This document shows, piece after piece, positions 1 to 6,306 of a stretch of 8,921 nt of DNA (positions are counted from its first letter, which is position 1; each line of letters begins with the position of its first letter). The notes beneath the pieces were generated by a model. It had not been told where the DNA came from. It did not search any database and saw only the letters and a program-made list of their open reading frames with translations. The stretch comes from an uncultured Lachnospiraceae bacterium (GTDB lineage Bacteria > Bacillota > Clostridia > Lachnospirales > Lachnospiraceae): NCBI GenBank assembly GCA_900539175.1, contig UQAW01000108.1, positions 1 through 8,921 on the forward strand, written 5' to 3'. The translations under genes and the position numbers were made by a program.

Positions 1-329
1 AGATTCTGAAAGGACGTAAGGGGAAAAAGGGAGTCCGCTGTATCGTAATTCCGGCAACACAGAATATTTATCTTCAGGCAATGGAAGAAGGTCTGCTGAA
101 GATCTTTATCGAGGCAGGAGCTGTTGTCAGTACACCGACCTGCGGTCCATGCCTTGGCGGGTATATGGGTATTCTGGCAGAAGGAGAGCGTTGTATCTCC
201 ACCACCAATCGTAATTTTGTGGGACGTATGGGACACGTAAATTCTGAAGTTTATCTGGCAAGTCCGGCAGTAGCGGCAGCAAGTGCGGTAACCGGTAAGA
301 TCAGTGCACCGGAAGAACTGGGAATGTAG
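1..329 (+). CDS. leuC: 3-isopropylmalate dehydratase large subunit, C-terminal part (5' end cut by window)
   Basis: This is the last 108 codons of LeuC; reading starts in frame at base 3 and ends with TAG at 327-329. LeuC with LeuD forms isopropylmalate isomerase, the [4Fe-4S] enzyme that converts 2-isopropylmalate to 3-isopropylmalate in leucine synthesis in the cytoplasm. The sequence shows PTCGPCLGGYMG, whose two cysteines (codons at 141-143 and 150-152) match the C-x-x-C pair that ligates the cluster in the aconitase family. It also shows the STTNRNFVGRMG and VYLASPAVAAASA segments typical of the family's C-terminus. leuD follows after a 12-base gap, so the two are almost certainly co-transcribed. 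The third cluster cysteine and the N-terminal two thirds lie outside the window. Confidence 0.96.
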   Translation, partial: ILKGRKGKKGVRCIVIPATQNIYLQAMEEGLLKIFIEAGAVVSTPTCGPCLGGYMGILAEGERCISTTNRNFVGRMGHVNSEVYLASPAVAAASAVTGKISAPEELGM

Positions 330-341
330 GAGGAAGCGAAC

Positions 342-827
342 ATGAAGGCGAATGGAATAGTATTTAAGTATGGCGATAATGTAGACACCGATGTAATCAT
401 TCCGGCAAGATATCTGAATTCTTCTGATCCTGCAGAGCTGGCACAGCACTGTATGGAGGACATTGATAAAGAGTTTGTGCATAAAGTAAACAAGGGAGAT
501 ATCATCGTAGCAAATAAAAACTTTGGATGCGGATCTTCTCGTGAACATGCTCCGATTGCCATCAAAGCAGCGGGGGTAAGCTGCGTGATCGCAGAAACAT
601 TTGCAAGAATCTTTTACCGCAATGCCATCAATATCGGTCTGCCGATTATTGAATGCCCGGAGGCAGCAGTAGCGATCGAGGCAGGAGATGAAGTTGAAAT
701 CGATTTTGATTCCGGTATGATTTATGATAAAACAAAGGGTACGGAGTATAAAGGTCAGGCATTCCCGCCGTTTATGCAGAACATTATTGAATCAGAGGGT
801 CTGATCAACTATATTAATCATAAGTAA
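342..827 (+). CDS. leuD: 3-isopropylmalate dehydratase small subunit
   Basis: LeuD (161 aa) is the swivel-domain partner of LeuC in isopropylmalate isomerase and helps form the substrate pocket. The length fits the short, archaeal/clostridial-type LeuD (about 160-170 aa) rather than the roughly 200-aa E. coli form. Visible family motifs are GDNVDTDVIIPARY (residues 11-24), KNFGCGSSREHAP (59-71, substrate-binding loop) and ETFARIFYRNAINIGLP (85-101). The ATG at 342 is chosen because TAGGAGGAAG lies just upstream at ideal spacing; this Shine-Dalgarno sequence begins within the leuC stop codon, which points to translational coupling. A terminator follows 25 bases after the stop, so leuD ends the transcription unit. 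No leuA or leuB is visible here. Confidence 0.97.
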   Translation: MKANGIVFKYGDNVDTDVIIPARYLNSSDPAELAQHCMEDIDKEFVHKVNKGDIIVANKNFGCGSSREHAPIAIKAAGVSCVIAETFARIFYRNAINIGLPIIECPEAAVAIEAGDEVEIDFDSGMIYDKTKGTEYKGQAFPPFMQNIIESEGLINYINHK

Positions 828-851
828 GGAATTTTTGAGGGACAAACACAC

Positions 852-891
852 GCTAAGCCGCAGACTAAACCCTGTGGCTTAGCACTTTTTT
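852..891 (+). terminator. Intrinsic terminator of the leuCD unit
   Basis: Twelve-base-pair stem (852-863 with 872-883; one G-U pair), 8-nt loop, then a run of six T at 886-891. It sits 25 bases after the leuD stop and ends the leu transcript before the tRNA gene. Confidence 0.9.
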
Positions 892-939
892 GATTTTTGC
901 TTCTACGTATAAAACTACAGAAATTCAAGAAATTAGTAC

Positions 940-968
940 TTGCGAAACTTCTGTCTATCTGTTATAAT
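940..968 (+). promoter_or_regulatory. Sigma-A promoter of the tRNA-Pro gene
   Basis: TTGCGA at 940-945 and a perfect TATAAT at 963-968 with a 17-bp spacer. The tRNA begins 17 bases after the -10 box, giving a short 5' leader for RNase P to remove. Confidence 0.8.
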
Positions 969-984
969 ATCTCTGTTATCAAAT

Positions 985-1059
985 CGGGGTATAGCGAAGT
1001 TTGGTTATCGCGCATGACTGGGGGTCATGAGATCGCTGGTTCGAATCCAGTTACTCCGA
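985..1059 (+). tRNA. tRNA-Pro, anticodon GGG
   Basis: A full cloverleaf can be drawn. The acceptor stem is 985-991 with 1052-1058 (seven pairs, one G-T). The D stem is GCGA/TCGC (994-997, 1008-1011). The anticodon stem is CATGA/TCATG (1013-1017, 1025-1029), with loop CTGGGGG placing the anticodon GGG at 1020-1022. The T arm is GCTGG/CCAGT with loop TTCGAAT (1035-1051), and the discriminator A is at 1059. G37 follows the anticodon, as expected for proline tRNAs (m1G37). The 3' CCA is not encoded and must be added after transcription. This isoacceptor reads CCC and CCU. It is a single tRNA gene with its own promoter and terminator. Hand folding only; a tRNAscan run would settle it. Confidence 0.95.
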
Positions 1060-1071
1060 TTTTTATATTGA

Positions 1072-1120
1072 ATAACGTAAAAGAGCAGTTGCGGAACGCA
1101 GCCGCTCTTTTATACGTTAT
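1072..1120 (+). terminator. Probable terminator after tRNA-Pro
   Basis: AGAGC-type inverted repeat (1082-1093 with 1097-1108, loop GAA, one A-C mismatch and one G-T pair), extended by matching flanks ATAACGT (1072-1078) and ACGTTAT (1114-1120). TTTTA follows the core stem. The near-symmetry means it could work in both directions. No convincing promoter for the next gene lies between this hairpin and that gene's start. Confidence 0.7.
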
Positions 1121-1188
1121 AAAATAGAATGATAAGGTTGATGATGTGTCGGGGAGTTAACGTAAGAAAACGAAGGATGGTAGCTATT

Positions 1189-2133
1189 ATGGAACAGTTT
1201 ATGATTGTGTTGAATCAATTGATTAAGTTTCTGATTCTTATCCTTGTTGGGATGGGAGCAGTAAAGTGGCATGTTTTGGACGAAAAAGGATTGCAAGGGG
1301 TTTCGCGTCTGATTGTAAAAATTATTTTACCTGTGTTTATCTTTACTAATACGATTACCGGGGCAACCCGCACGGAGCTTTTGGAGAGTTGGATCGCAAT
1401 TCCGTTGTCTGCCCTTCTTTACGCAATGTGGATGGTGACAGGATTCCTGCTGCGGAAATTGTTTCAAAAGACGGGAGACCGGGGCAATATTCTGCAGGCA
1501 GTATTCTCTTTCAGCAATGTGGGATTTATCGGAATTCCTCTGATCAGTGAGTTGTTTCCGGAAAAAGGGATGATTTATATGGCGCTTTTCACGATCGTTG
1601 ATCAGCTGATTCTGTGGACATATGGTGCTGCGCTGACTACAACGCAGACAGAGAAGGCAGGCGGATGGCAGTTGAAAAATCTGAAAAAGCTGATCAGTCC
1701 TGCATTGGTTGCGATTGTAGCCGGAATTATTGTGGTGCTTTTCCAGATTCAGCTTCCGGCAGTTCTTTTGAATACTTGTCAATCGATCGGTGCGGCCAGC
1801 TCGCCGCTGTCTTTGATTTATATTGGCGGGGCATTGTATCTCAGCGATCTAAAGGCAATCTTAAAGTGCAAAGAAATCTATGCAGGTATCTTTGCCAAGA
1901 TGCTGATTCTCCCGCTGGTTGTATTTGCATTGTTTTACCGTGTATTTCATGTGCCGTATGAGATGGCATATACGTTTACGGTTCTTACTGCAGTTCCCTC
2001 TATGACAACGATTGCCATGCTTGCAAAGGCGAACAGTACAGAAGGGGATTATTGTGTGGGAGCTGTGATGATGACCACGGTCTTGTGTGTGGTGACATTA
2101 CCGATTGTTTCTTATTTAATGACATTTTTATAA
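1189..2133 (+). CDS. AEC-family transporter (auxin efflux carrier/malate permease type)
   Basis: A hydrophobic 314-aa integral membrane protein with about ten predicted transmembrane segments, fitting the AEC family (PF03547 type), whose bacterial members carry malate, malonate or other organic acids. The substrate cannot be told from sequence. Family signs are the FSNVGFIGIPL motif at residues 108-118, the re-entrant-type segment SPALVAIVAGI (170-180), and the C-terminal VPSMTTIAMLAKANSTEGDY region (269-288). The ATG at 1189 is preferred because GAAGGA lies 11 bases upstream and the product starts directly in the first membrane helix. The open frame extends to an ATG at 1129, adding 20 charged residues (RKRR) with no Shine-Dalgarno; an ATG at 1177 is another option. 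No operon partner is evident. Confidence 0.85.
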   Translation: MEQFMIVLNQLIKFLILILVGMGAVKWHVLDEKGLQGVSRLIVKIILPVFIFTNTITGATRTELLESWIAIPLSALLYAMWMVTGFLLRKLFQKTGDRGNILQAVFSFSNVGFIGIPLISELFPEKGMIYMALFTIVDQLILWTYGAALTTTQTEKAGGWQLKNLKKLISPALVAIVAGIIVVLFQIQLPAVLLNTCQSIGAASSPLSLIYIGGALYLSDLKAILKCKEIYAGIFAKMLILPLVVFALFYRVFHVPYEMAYTFTVLTAVPSMTTIAMLAKANSTEGDYCVGAVMMTTVLCVVTLPIVSYLMTFL

Positions 2134-2185
2134 CCAATGGGCAGTTCTATGGATGGTACTGCGGAAACTTAAGGATTTTATTTTC

Positions 2186-2214
2186 TTGCCTCATGGTTTC
2201 CGATATGATATACT
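2186..2214 (+). promoter_or_regulatory. Promoter of ridA
   Basis: TTGCCT (2186-2191), 17-bp spacer, TATACT (2209-2214). Predicted start near 2221 gives a leader of about 100 nt containing a short CGGCA/TGCCG hairpin at 2264-2277. Confidence 0.65.
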
Positions 2215-2321
2215 AAAGCCGGTCTGAAAATGATAGGATGATTCAAAAACCAAGAACGCAGGACGGCAGTTGTGCCGCCGGACGTTTGGCGATAGATATG
2301 GAAGAAAAGGAGAGAAGAATT

Positions 2322-2699
2322 ATGGCAAAAGAAGTTATCAGCACAACAGAAGCACCTGCTGCAATCGGGCCTTATGTACAGGCGGTAAAGAGTAATGGAA
2401 TCCTGTTTATCTCAGGACAATTAGGATTTGATATGGCTACAGGAGAGATTCCGAAAACTGTGGAGGAACAGGCGGGAAATTCGCTGAAAAACCTGGAGTC
2501 TATTATGAAAGCTGCAGGAACCGATAAGTCTAAAGTTGTAAAGACTACCATCTTTCTGACAGACATGGGAGATTTTGCGAAAGTAAATGAGGTATATGGA
2601 GCATTTTTTGAAGGACAGAACCCGGCACGTTCCTGCGTTGCGGTTGCTGCATTGCCGAAGGATGCAAAAGTAGAAATCGAATGTATGGTAGAGGCGTAA
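2322..2699 (+). CDS. ridA: RidA/YjgF/UK114-family 2-iminobutanoate/2-iminopropanoate deaminase
   Basis: RidA proteins are small cytoplasmic trimers that hydrolyse reactive enamine/imine intermediates released by PLP enzymes such as threonine dehydratase, protecting branched-chain amino acid metabolism. The 125-aa product has the usual family length. Expected residues are visible: AIGPYVQAV (14-22), FISGQLG (29-35), the NPARSCVAVAALP signature (100-112) with the catalytic arginine at 103 (equivalent to E. coli Arg105) and a cysteine at 105, and KVEIE (116-120). The start at 2322 is set by AAAGGAGAG at 2306-2313, and MAKEVIST matches family N-termini. The frame is open upstream to 2238, but that 28-residue extension is unlike the family and has no ribosome site. 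The gene has its own promoter and a convergent terminator region. Confidence 0.93.
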   Translation: MAKEVISTTEAPAAIGPYVQAVKSNGILFISGQLGFDMATGEIPKTVEEQAGNSLKNLESIMKAAGTDKSKVVKTTIFLTDMGDFAKVNEVYGAFFEGQNPARSCVAVAALPKDAKVEIECMVEA

Positions 2700-2779
2700 G
2701 AAAATACCTAAAAGCAGAATTTTAAAAGATATTATGGGCTGTCGGTTAATAACAATTTATAGTCCCATTAACAAAGAAT

Positions 2780-2842
2780 AAGAACATTCCTACAAAAATC
2801 AAGAGTTTCGAATACTTGATCTTCTTGTGGGAATGTTCTTTT
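2780..2842. terminator. Long interrupted hairpin between convergent ridA and MATE genes, probable bidirectional terminator
   Basis: AAGAACATTCC.ACAA (2780-2795) pairs with TTGT.GGAATGTTCTT (2825-2840) through about 16 pairs with one G-T. An inner ATCAAG/CTTGAT stem surrounds an AGTTTCGAATA loop. TTTT follows on the plus strand, and a weaker T-rich tail lies on the minus strand. It lies between convergent genes and can serve both, although the MATE stop is about 200 bases away. An imperfect mobile palindrome (MITE-like) is possible. Confidence 0.6.
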
Positions 2843-3043
2843 CTGTCTCGTTTCATAACCCCGCCTTATTTTGGGGAGCAAAAAAGAAATGTTCTTTCCG
2901 TTTTAAACGAACGGTTTCTAAGCTGTTTTCTGCCCGTCTTTTCCTCAAATTTTTTGACCTTACCATGAAGGAAGCGATGGTATTTACTTAAATTTCAAGT
3001 CTGTGAGAAATTATAATAATCTGCGTATTAATTCAACGGTATA
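2843..3043. other. Intergenic DNA, no gene seen
   Basis: AT-rich spacer downstream of the MATE gene. I see only small palindromes (CCGTT/AACGG at 2898-2914, and TACCAT/ATGGTA within about 2960-2985). There is no tail of T that would make a clear terminator for the minus-strand gene, and no supported ORF. Confidence 0.5.
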
Positions 3044-4390
3044 TTATGCTTGTCGATATAGCACACCTGCAGAAAGTTTTCTTGTGTACTGAATCATTTT
3101 TATCGCTACTACAATTGCTACTGCCAGTTCTGTAATCGGCATGGTGAACCAAATTGCGTTTGACCCTGCCAAAGCAGGTAAAATATAAATCAGAATACCG
3201 CTGATGATGGCGCCTCTGGCAACGGAAACAAGAAAAGATACAGTGGGCTTCATCAATGCCTGGAAGTAATAGGTGGAGAAAATATTAAAGGGCAGCAGCA
3301 GGAAAGAAATTCCATAACTGCGGATGATATTCGGAGCTATGGCAAGAATCCCTTCCGTTGGTGTCATAAAAATACGGACAAAAAGATTCGGGGCCAATAC
3401 TGCTGCTATCGTCCAGATCAACCCAAATACCGCCGCCGTTCCCAACGCATATTTCAGGATTTGATTGATCCGTTCTCCCTTATGTGCACCATAATTCATG
3501 GAGATCATTGGCTGGGTCGCCTGGCCGATGCTGTAAGCACAACACTGGACAAAAGTACTGATATTGATGATAATACCATAAACGGACAGTGCATCTGTGC
3601 CCAGATATTTTAAAATCTGACGGTTGAACAGCATGGTTAAGATCCCCATTGCCACGTCAATGAAGAAGGTGGAAAAGCCAGTTATGCTGATTGATTTCAA
3701 CATGGAGAACAGTTTTTCCGGTTTTTCCAGCCGGATGGTATTTTTTGGGCTTCGGAAATGAGTCAGCATCATCAACAGGGAAAATACAGATCCCATAGCG
3801 GTTGCAAGCCCTGCGCCCATGATTCCCATATTCAGGATGAAGACGAAAAAGTAATCGCCAAACACATTGAAAATTCCGCCAAACAAAACGGATTTGGTCG
3901 CCAGCCCCGGATTGCCGTCGTTGCGCAGGAAAGCAGCCATAAGCTGTGTCATCAAAAAGCTGGGAACAATAAATTTAACCGGGAAGAGATAGCTTTGCGC
4001 CAACGGAAGCAGGGTTTCCTCTGCACCAAACAGCATTAACAATTCACGGTCAAAAAAGATAACAGCCAGCCATGTAAGGGCTGCCAAAATCAGAACGCCG
4101 ATCAATGCGGCAGTAAAGTATTCGTTTGATTTTTTTTTGTTTTCTTCCGACTCGCCCCGCAGCATGCTGAAAAGGACAGAGCCGCCGATTCCCATCAGCA
4201 GTCCAAGGCTGTATATAATATTCCAGATCGGACTGACTACAGCCAGGGCTGCCGTACCGTTCGGCCCTTGATATTGACCGACCATTGCCATATCTACAAC
4301 GCCATAGATAGAAGAAATCAATGCACTGCCAAAAGCAGCAGTTAAATACTTGAAATACATGGGTTTGATTTTAGCTGTTAAAAAATCCAT
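3044..4390 (-). CDS. MATE-family multidrug efflux transporter (MepA-like)
   Basis: A 448-aa membrane protein with about twelve helices in two homologous halves. MATE pumps expel cationic drugs or other toxic compounds in exchange for Na+ or H+. Visible hallmarks are an N-terminal SIYGVVDMAMVGQYQGPNGTA segment (from residue 27), GIGGSVLFSMLRGE (67-80), and the FLRNDGNPGLA/FNVFGDYFF/GIMGAGLATAMG block (154-200). A second half follows with NIS.FVQCCAYSIGQATQPMISMNYGA. The start at 4390 is chosen because AGGAGG lies at 4403-4398, seven bases upstream; an in-frame ATG at 4411 would place this site inside the gene. The gene is alone on the minus strand, convergent with ridA. It has a long leader containing a terminator, which suggests induced expression. 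The substrate is unknown. Confidence 0.92.
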   Translation of the reverse strand: MDFLTAKIKPMYFKYLTAAFGSALISSIYGVVDMAMVGQYQGPNGTAALAVVSPIWNIIYSLGLLMGIGGSVLFSMLRGESEENKKKSNEYFTAALIGVLILAALTWLAVIFFDRELLMLFGAEETLLPLAQSYLFPVKFIVPSFLMTQLMAAFLRNDGNPGLATKSVLFGGIFNVFGDYFFVFILNMGIMGAGLATAMGSVFSLLMMLTHFRSPKNTIRLEKPEKLFSMLKSISITGFSTFFIDVAMGILTMLFNRQILKYLGTDALSVYGIIINISTFVQCCAYSIGQATQPMISMNYGAHKGERINQILKYALGTAAVFGLIWTIAAVLAPNLFVRIFMTPTEGILAIAPNIIRSYGISFLLLPFNIFSTYYFQALMKPTVSFLVSVARGAIISGILIYILPALAGSNAIWFTMPITELAVAIVVAIKMIQYTRKLSAGVLYRQA

Positions 4391-4519
4391 ATTGCATCCT
4401 CCTAAAAGCAAAATTACACTTGCATATCATCCATTCATAACCGAATGTACTCGACCTCTTTCTTGATTTTACGGCTGTGACTGTAGAGCCTTTGATGGTT
4501 AATTATGGTATGGAGATAC

Positions 4520-4571
4520 AAAAAAGCTGGATAAAGTCACACAGGCGTTTCAACCTGTTGCCTTATCCAGC
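4520..4571 (-). terminator. Intrinsic terminator inside the MATE leader (candidate attenuator)
   Basis: Read on the minus strand, GCTGGATAA (4571-4563) pairs with TTATCCAGC (4534-4526), and inner ACAGG/CCTGT (4558-4554 with 4545-4541) closes an 8-nt loop. Six T follow at 4525-4520. It lies between the only strong promoter and the MATE start codon, about 130 bases upstream of that ATG, so transcription must pass it for the pump to be made. Only the hairpin is seen; the regulatory role is inferred. Confidence 0.8.
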
Positions 4572-4580
4572 CTATCATTT

Positions 4581-4601
4581 CTAACGAATGATTTGCCCTC
4601 C
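4581..4601 (-). promoter_or_regulatory. Candidate leader mini-ORF (SD plus ATT CGT TAG) upstream of the MATE attenuator
   Basis: A strong Shine-Dalgarno GGAGGG (4601-4596) near the predicted 5' end of the MATE transcript is followed, after six bases, by ATT CGT TAG (4589-4581). This would encode Met-Arg-stop from a rare ATT start. The stop lies nine bases before the terminator's left arm (4571), so a ribosome paused here would cover that arm. A small ATCATT/AATGAT hairpin spans the same place. No ATG is suitably spaced: the nearest (4578) is 17 bases from the Shine-Dalgarno. Confidence 0.45.
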
Positions 4602-4615
4602 GAGCAAGCACAATT

Positions 4616-4644
4616 ATTATACGGGAGGGAATTAAATTTGTCAA
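4616..4644 (-). promoter_or_regulatory. Perfect-consensus sigma-A promoter of the MATE gene
   Basis: On the minus strand TTGACA (4644-4639), exactly 17 bp, TATAAT (4621-4616): both hexamers match consensus fully. Predicted start is near 4609, giving a leader of about 220 nt. Such a strong promoter fits control at the downstream terminator rather than at initiation. Confidence 0.88.
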
Positions 4645-4704
4645 TTATTAAATTGTTTAATAGAAATTATATATGTCTTTTTGACTATCTTTTTATATCT
4701 TCTT

Positions 4705-4746
4705 AAATGTCCGCAAAGCCTTATTTTATCGGCTCTACGGGCATTT
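4705..4746. terminator. Hairpin downstream of int, possible terminator at the element edge
   Basis: AAATGTCCG (4705-4713) pairs with CGGGCATTT (4738-4746, one G-T), with an inner AGCC/GGCT stem and an AT-rich loop. T-rich sequence follows on the plus strand (ATTTTGCTTTT). On the minus strand, the direction of int, the tail is weaker. It could insulate element and host from each other's transcription. Confidence 0.5.
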
Positions 4747-4753
4747 TGCTTTT

Positions 4754-4826
4754 GTGGTAAACCTCACATATCTAGGTCTATCTTCCTATATTTTCTCTAT
4801 CAAACGTGGTTAAAATCGTGGTAAAT
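4754..4826. repeat. GTGGTAAA-type repeats beyond int, candidate integrase arm-binding sites
   Basis: GTGGTAAA occurs at 4754-4761 and 4818-4825, with GTGGTTAA at 4806-4813, all in the same orientation in the 80 bases between the int stop and the element edge. Tn916 has short direct repeats (DR2) inside its ends that are bound by the N-terminal domain of Int, and the Int here keeps that domain. The match to DR2 is from memory and is an inference. Confidence 0.4.
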
Positions 4827-4830
4827 ACTT

Positions 4831-6024
4831 TTATGCGATTAGACGCTGAACCTCTGATTTTGCGGTATCTATGGACGCATGAGCATACCAGTTCATTGTG
4901 ATACTGATGTTTGAATGCCCCATGATATACTGTAAATCTTTTGGGTTCATGTTCTTGCTTGCCAGCCTTGTGCAGAATGTATGGCGTAGCGTATGCGGTG
5001 TGATATGTGGCAAGGGATTGTCCTTGTGGTGCTTGTTGTATTTCTTTATCATACGGACAAATAAGGCGTTGTAATCAATCGCAACTTTGGGCTTGCCTTT
5101 ATGATTGACAAATAGGAAATTGCTCCGTCCGTCTATCACAAATGGTTCTGCCTTTGGGTGTTTCTTCATAACCCGTTGAAATGCCTGTATTGTTTCTCTG
5201 CTTAATGGCACTTGCCTTATTCCGCTCTTTGTTTTAGGCGTTTCAATATAATAGCCCTGTTCCTTGCTCTTTAGTAACTGGTGGTCGATAATCACAACTT
5301 CATTCTTAAAATCAATATCGGCTACTGTCAGTCCGCACAGTTCCGAGATACGAAGTCCTGTCTTTAACAGTATCAGCACATCATCATAATACTTGTGATA
5401 CACATTGTCCGTCTTGATGAATGAGAGTAAGGCTTGTTCCTGTTCCTCTGTCAATGCGACTTTCTCTTTGGTATCATTTTCTAGGACTTCACTTAACTTG
5501 AAATCAAAAGGGTTTTTCCTTACACAATCGTCTTGTATGGCGATATAGAATGACGCTTTTAACGAGCGTTTATGGTTGTTAATGGTGTTATAGGAAAAGC
5601 CTTTGTCTTTCATGCGTAACGCCCATTCCTTAGCGTCAGAGGGTTTTATCGTATCAATGCTCCTAGCACCTAACTTATCCTCTTTCAATAACCGCATGAG
5701 TTGTTCCCGTTGTTTCATTGTGCTTTTCTTCACATTTGCCCTTTGTGCGTTCTGTTTGGCATAGAGTTGACAAAGTGTCATTTTCTTGCCTGTGCTGTCG
5801 ATACCGTCCTCAATATCCCGTCTTATCTGCTGTTCCAGTTCACGAAGTGAGAGTTTTTCCCGTTTTCCCTTTGGTGTCGGGTCTGTGGGTGTCAATCTCC
5901 AAGCATACACATATTTTGTGTTTCCAAATGCGTCCACATATTTATATAAGTATTTTCCGTCTGTTCGTTGGCTCTCTCCAGTATGCAGGATACGTCCTTT
6001 GTTATCCCGTCTTTTTTCTTTCAT
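4831..6024 (-). CDS. int: Tn916-type tyrosine recombinase (integrase)
   Basis: Int cuts and joins the ends of the element for excision and integration. This 397-aa protein is close in length to Tn916 Int (about 405 aa) and follows it closely. The N-terminal arm-binding domain (about 1-75) starts KRRDNKGRILHTGESQR, the SAM-like core-binding domain (about 80-175) includes KMTLCQLYAKQNAQR and SLKASFYIAIQDDCVRKNPF, and the catalytic domain follows. The catalytic set is complete: Arg225 (TGLRISEL), Lys264 (ETPKTK), His344 and Arg347 (HTLRHTF), His370 (MGHSNIS) and Tyr380. AAAGGAG (6039-6033) sits eight bases before the ATG. xis lies 78 bases upstream in the same direction. The gene appears intact and should be active. 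The region beyond its stop is the element's end. Confidence 0.97.
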   Translation of the reverse strand: MKEKRRDNKGRILHTGESQRTDGKYLYKYVDAFGNTKYVYAWRLTPTDPTPKGKREKLSLRELEQQIRRDIEDGIDSTGKKMTLCQLYAKQNAQRANVKKSTMKQREQLMRLLKEDKLGARSIDTIKPSDAKEWALRMKDKGFSYNTINNHKRSLKASFYIAIQDDCVRKNPFDFKLSEVLENDTKEKVALTEEQEQALLSFIKTDNVYHKYYDDVLILLKTGLRISELCGLTVADIDFKNEVVIIDHQLLKSKEQGYYIETPKTKSGIRQVPLSRETIQAFQRVMKKHPKAEPFVIDGRSNFLFVNHKGKPKVAIDYNALFVRMIKKYNKHHKDNPLPHITPHTLRHTFCTRLASKNMNPKDLQYIMGHSNISITMNWYAHASIDTAKSEVQRLIA

Positions 6025-6074
6025 GGTGTCTGCTCCTTTCCTTGTTGGAAAGAACCTTGATATGACTTGTGTTC

Positions 6075-6083
6075 ATCATAACA
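6075..6083 (-). promoter_or_regulatory. Possible extended -10 promoter for int in the xis-int gap
   Basis: On the minus strand TGT followed by TATGAT (6083-6075) has the TGn extended -10 form; the -35 region is poor. It could give int a basal transcript independent of rep-xis. Confidence 0.3.
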
Positions 6084-6102
6084 CATACAAGGCTCATTTG
6101 CA

Positions 6103-6306
6103 TTAGATTGCGTCCAATTTATCAATAACCTGTTCAAACTGTCGGCGTTTAATCTGTATGCGGTTGCCATTCATAATGAGCCAGCCAGCGTCCTTGTTTT
6201 CCTCTGCCAATCGTCTTAACTTGTTTTCTCCGATACGGAAATACTTTGACGCTTCTTCAATGGTAAGGGTGTATTTTTCCCATACGGGAATATCGTTGTT
6301 ATTCAT
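6103..6306 (-). CDS. xis: Tn916-type excisionase
   Basis: A 67-aa basic winged-helix DNA-binding protein that bends DNA at the element ends and steers Int towards excision. Length and sequence match Tn916 Xis closely, including TLTIEEASKYFRIGENKLRR (residues 13-32), WLIMNGNRIQIKRRQFE (42-58) and the terminal DKLDAI. Its ATG shares one base with the TGA of the upstream rep gene (TGATG at 6308-6304), and the AAAGGGGG site lies in the last rep codons. Translation is therefore probably coupled to rep, linking excision to relaxase production. In Tn916, xis instead follows tet(M) and accessory orfs. Confidence in identity is high. Confidence 0.96.
   Translation of the reverse strand: MNNNDIPVWEKYTLTIEEASKYFRIGENKLRRLAEENKDAGWLIMNGNRIQIKRRQFEQVIDKLDAI

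Noticed and set aside
985..1059. tRNA-Pro as attachment site of the integrative element
   Set aside because: The element end lies more than 3.5 kb away, no copy of the tRNA 3' end is seen near 4650-4830, and Tn916-type integrases use AT-rich targets rather than tRNA genes.
1089..1116. Promoter TTGCGG-16-TATACG for the AEC gene
   Set aside because: Both boxes match consensus poorly and overlap the tRNA terminator hairpin.
897..1127. 76-codon open frame on the plus strand across the tRNA region
   Set aside because: It spans the tRNA promoter, tRNA-Pro and its terminator; no Shine-Dalgarno and no protein-like composition.
2238..2321. N-terminal extension of RidA from an upstream ATG
   Set aside because: No Shine-Dalgarno, residues unlike the family, and a strong ribosome site at 2306-2313 fits the start at 2322.
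3758..4039. 93-codon plus-strand frame inside the MATE gene
   Set aside because: Antisense shadow of a clear MATE coding sequence; no ribosome site or promoter.
4537..4578. 13-codon minus-strand ORF (MIGWIRQQVETPV) running into the MATE leader terminator
   Set aside because: Its ATG is 17 bases from the only Shine-Dalgarno, too far; the ATT CGT TAG frame is better spaced. Translation of it could nevertheless disrupt the terminator, so it is not fully excluded.
5718..6106. Plus-strand frames of 115 and 106 codons opposite the int start
   Set aside because: Antisense to the conserved Int N-terminal domain; composition reflects the complementary strand and no translation signals are seen.
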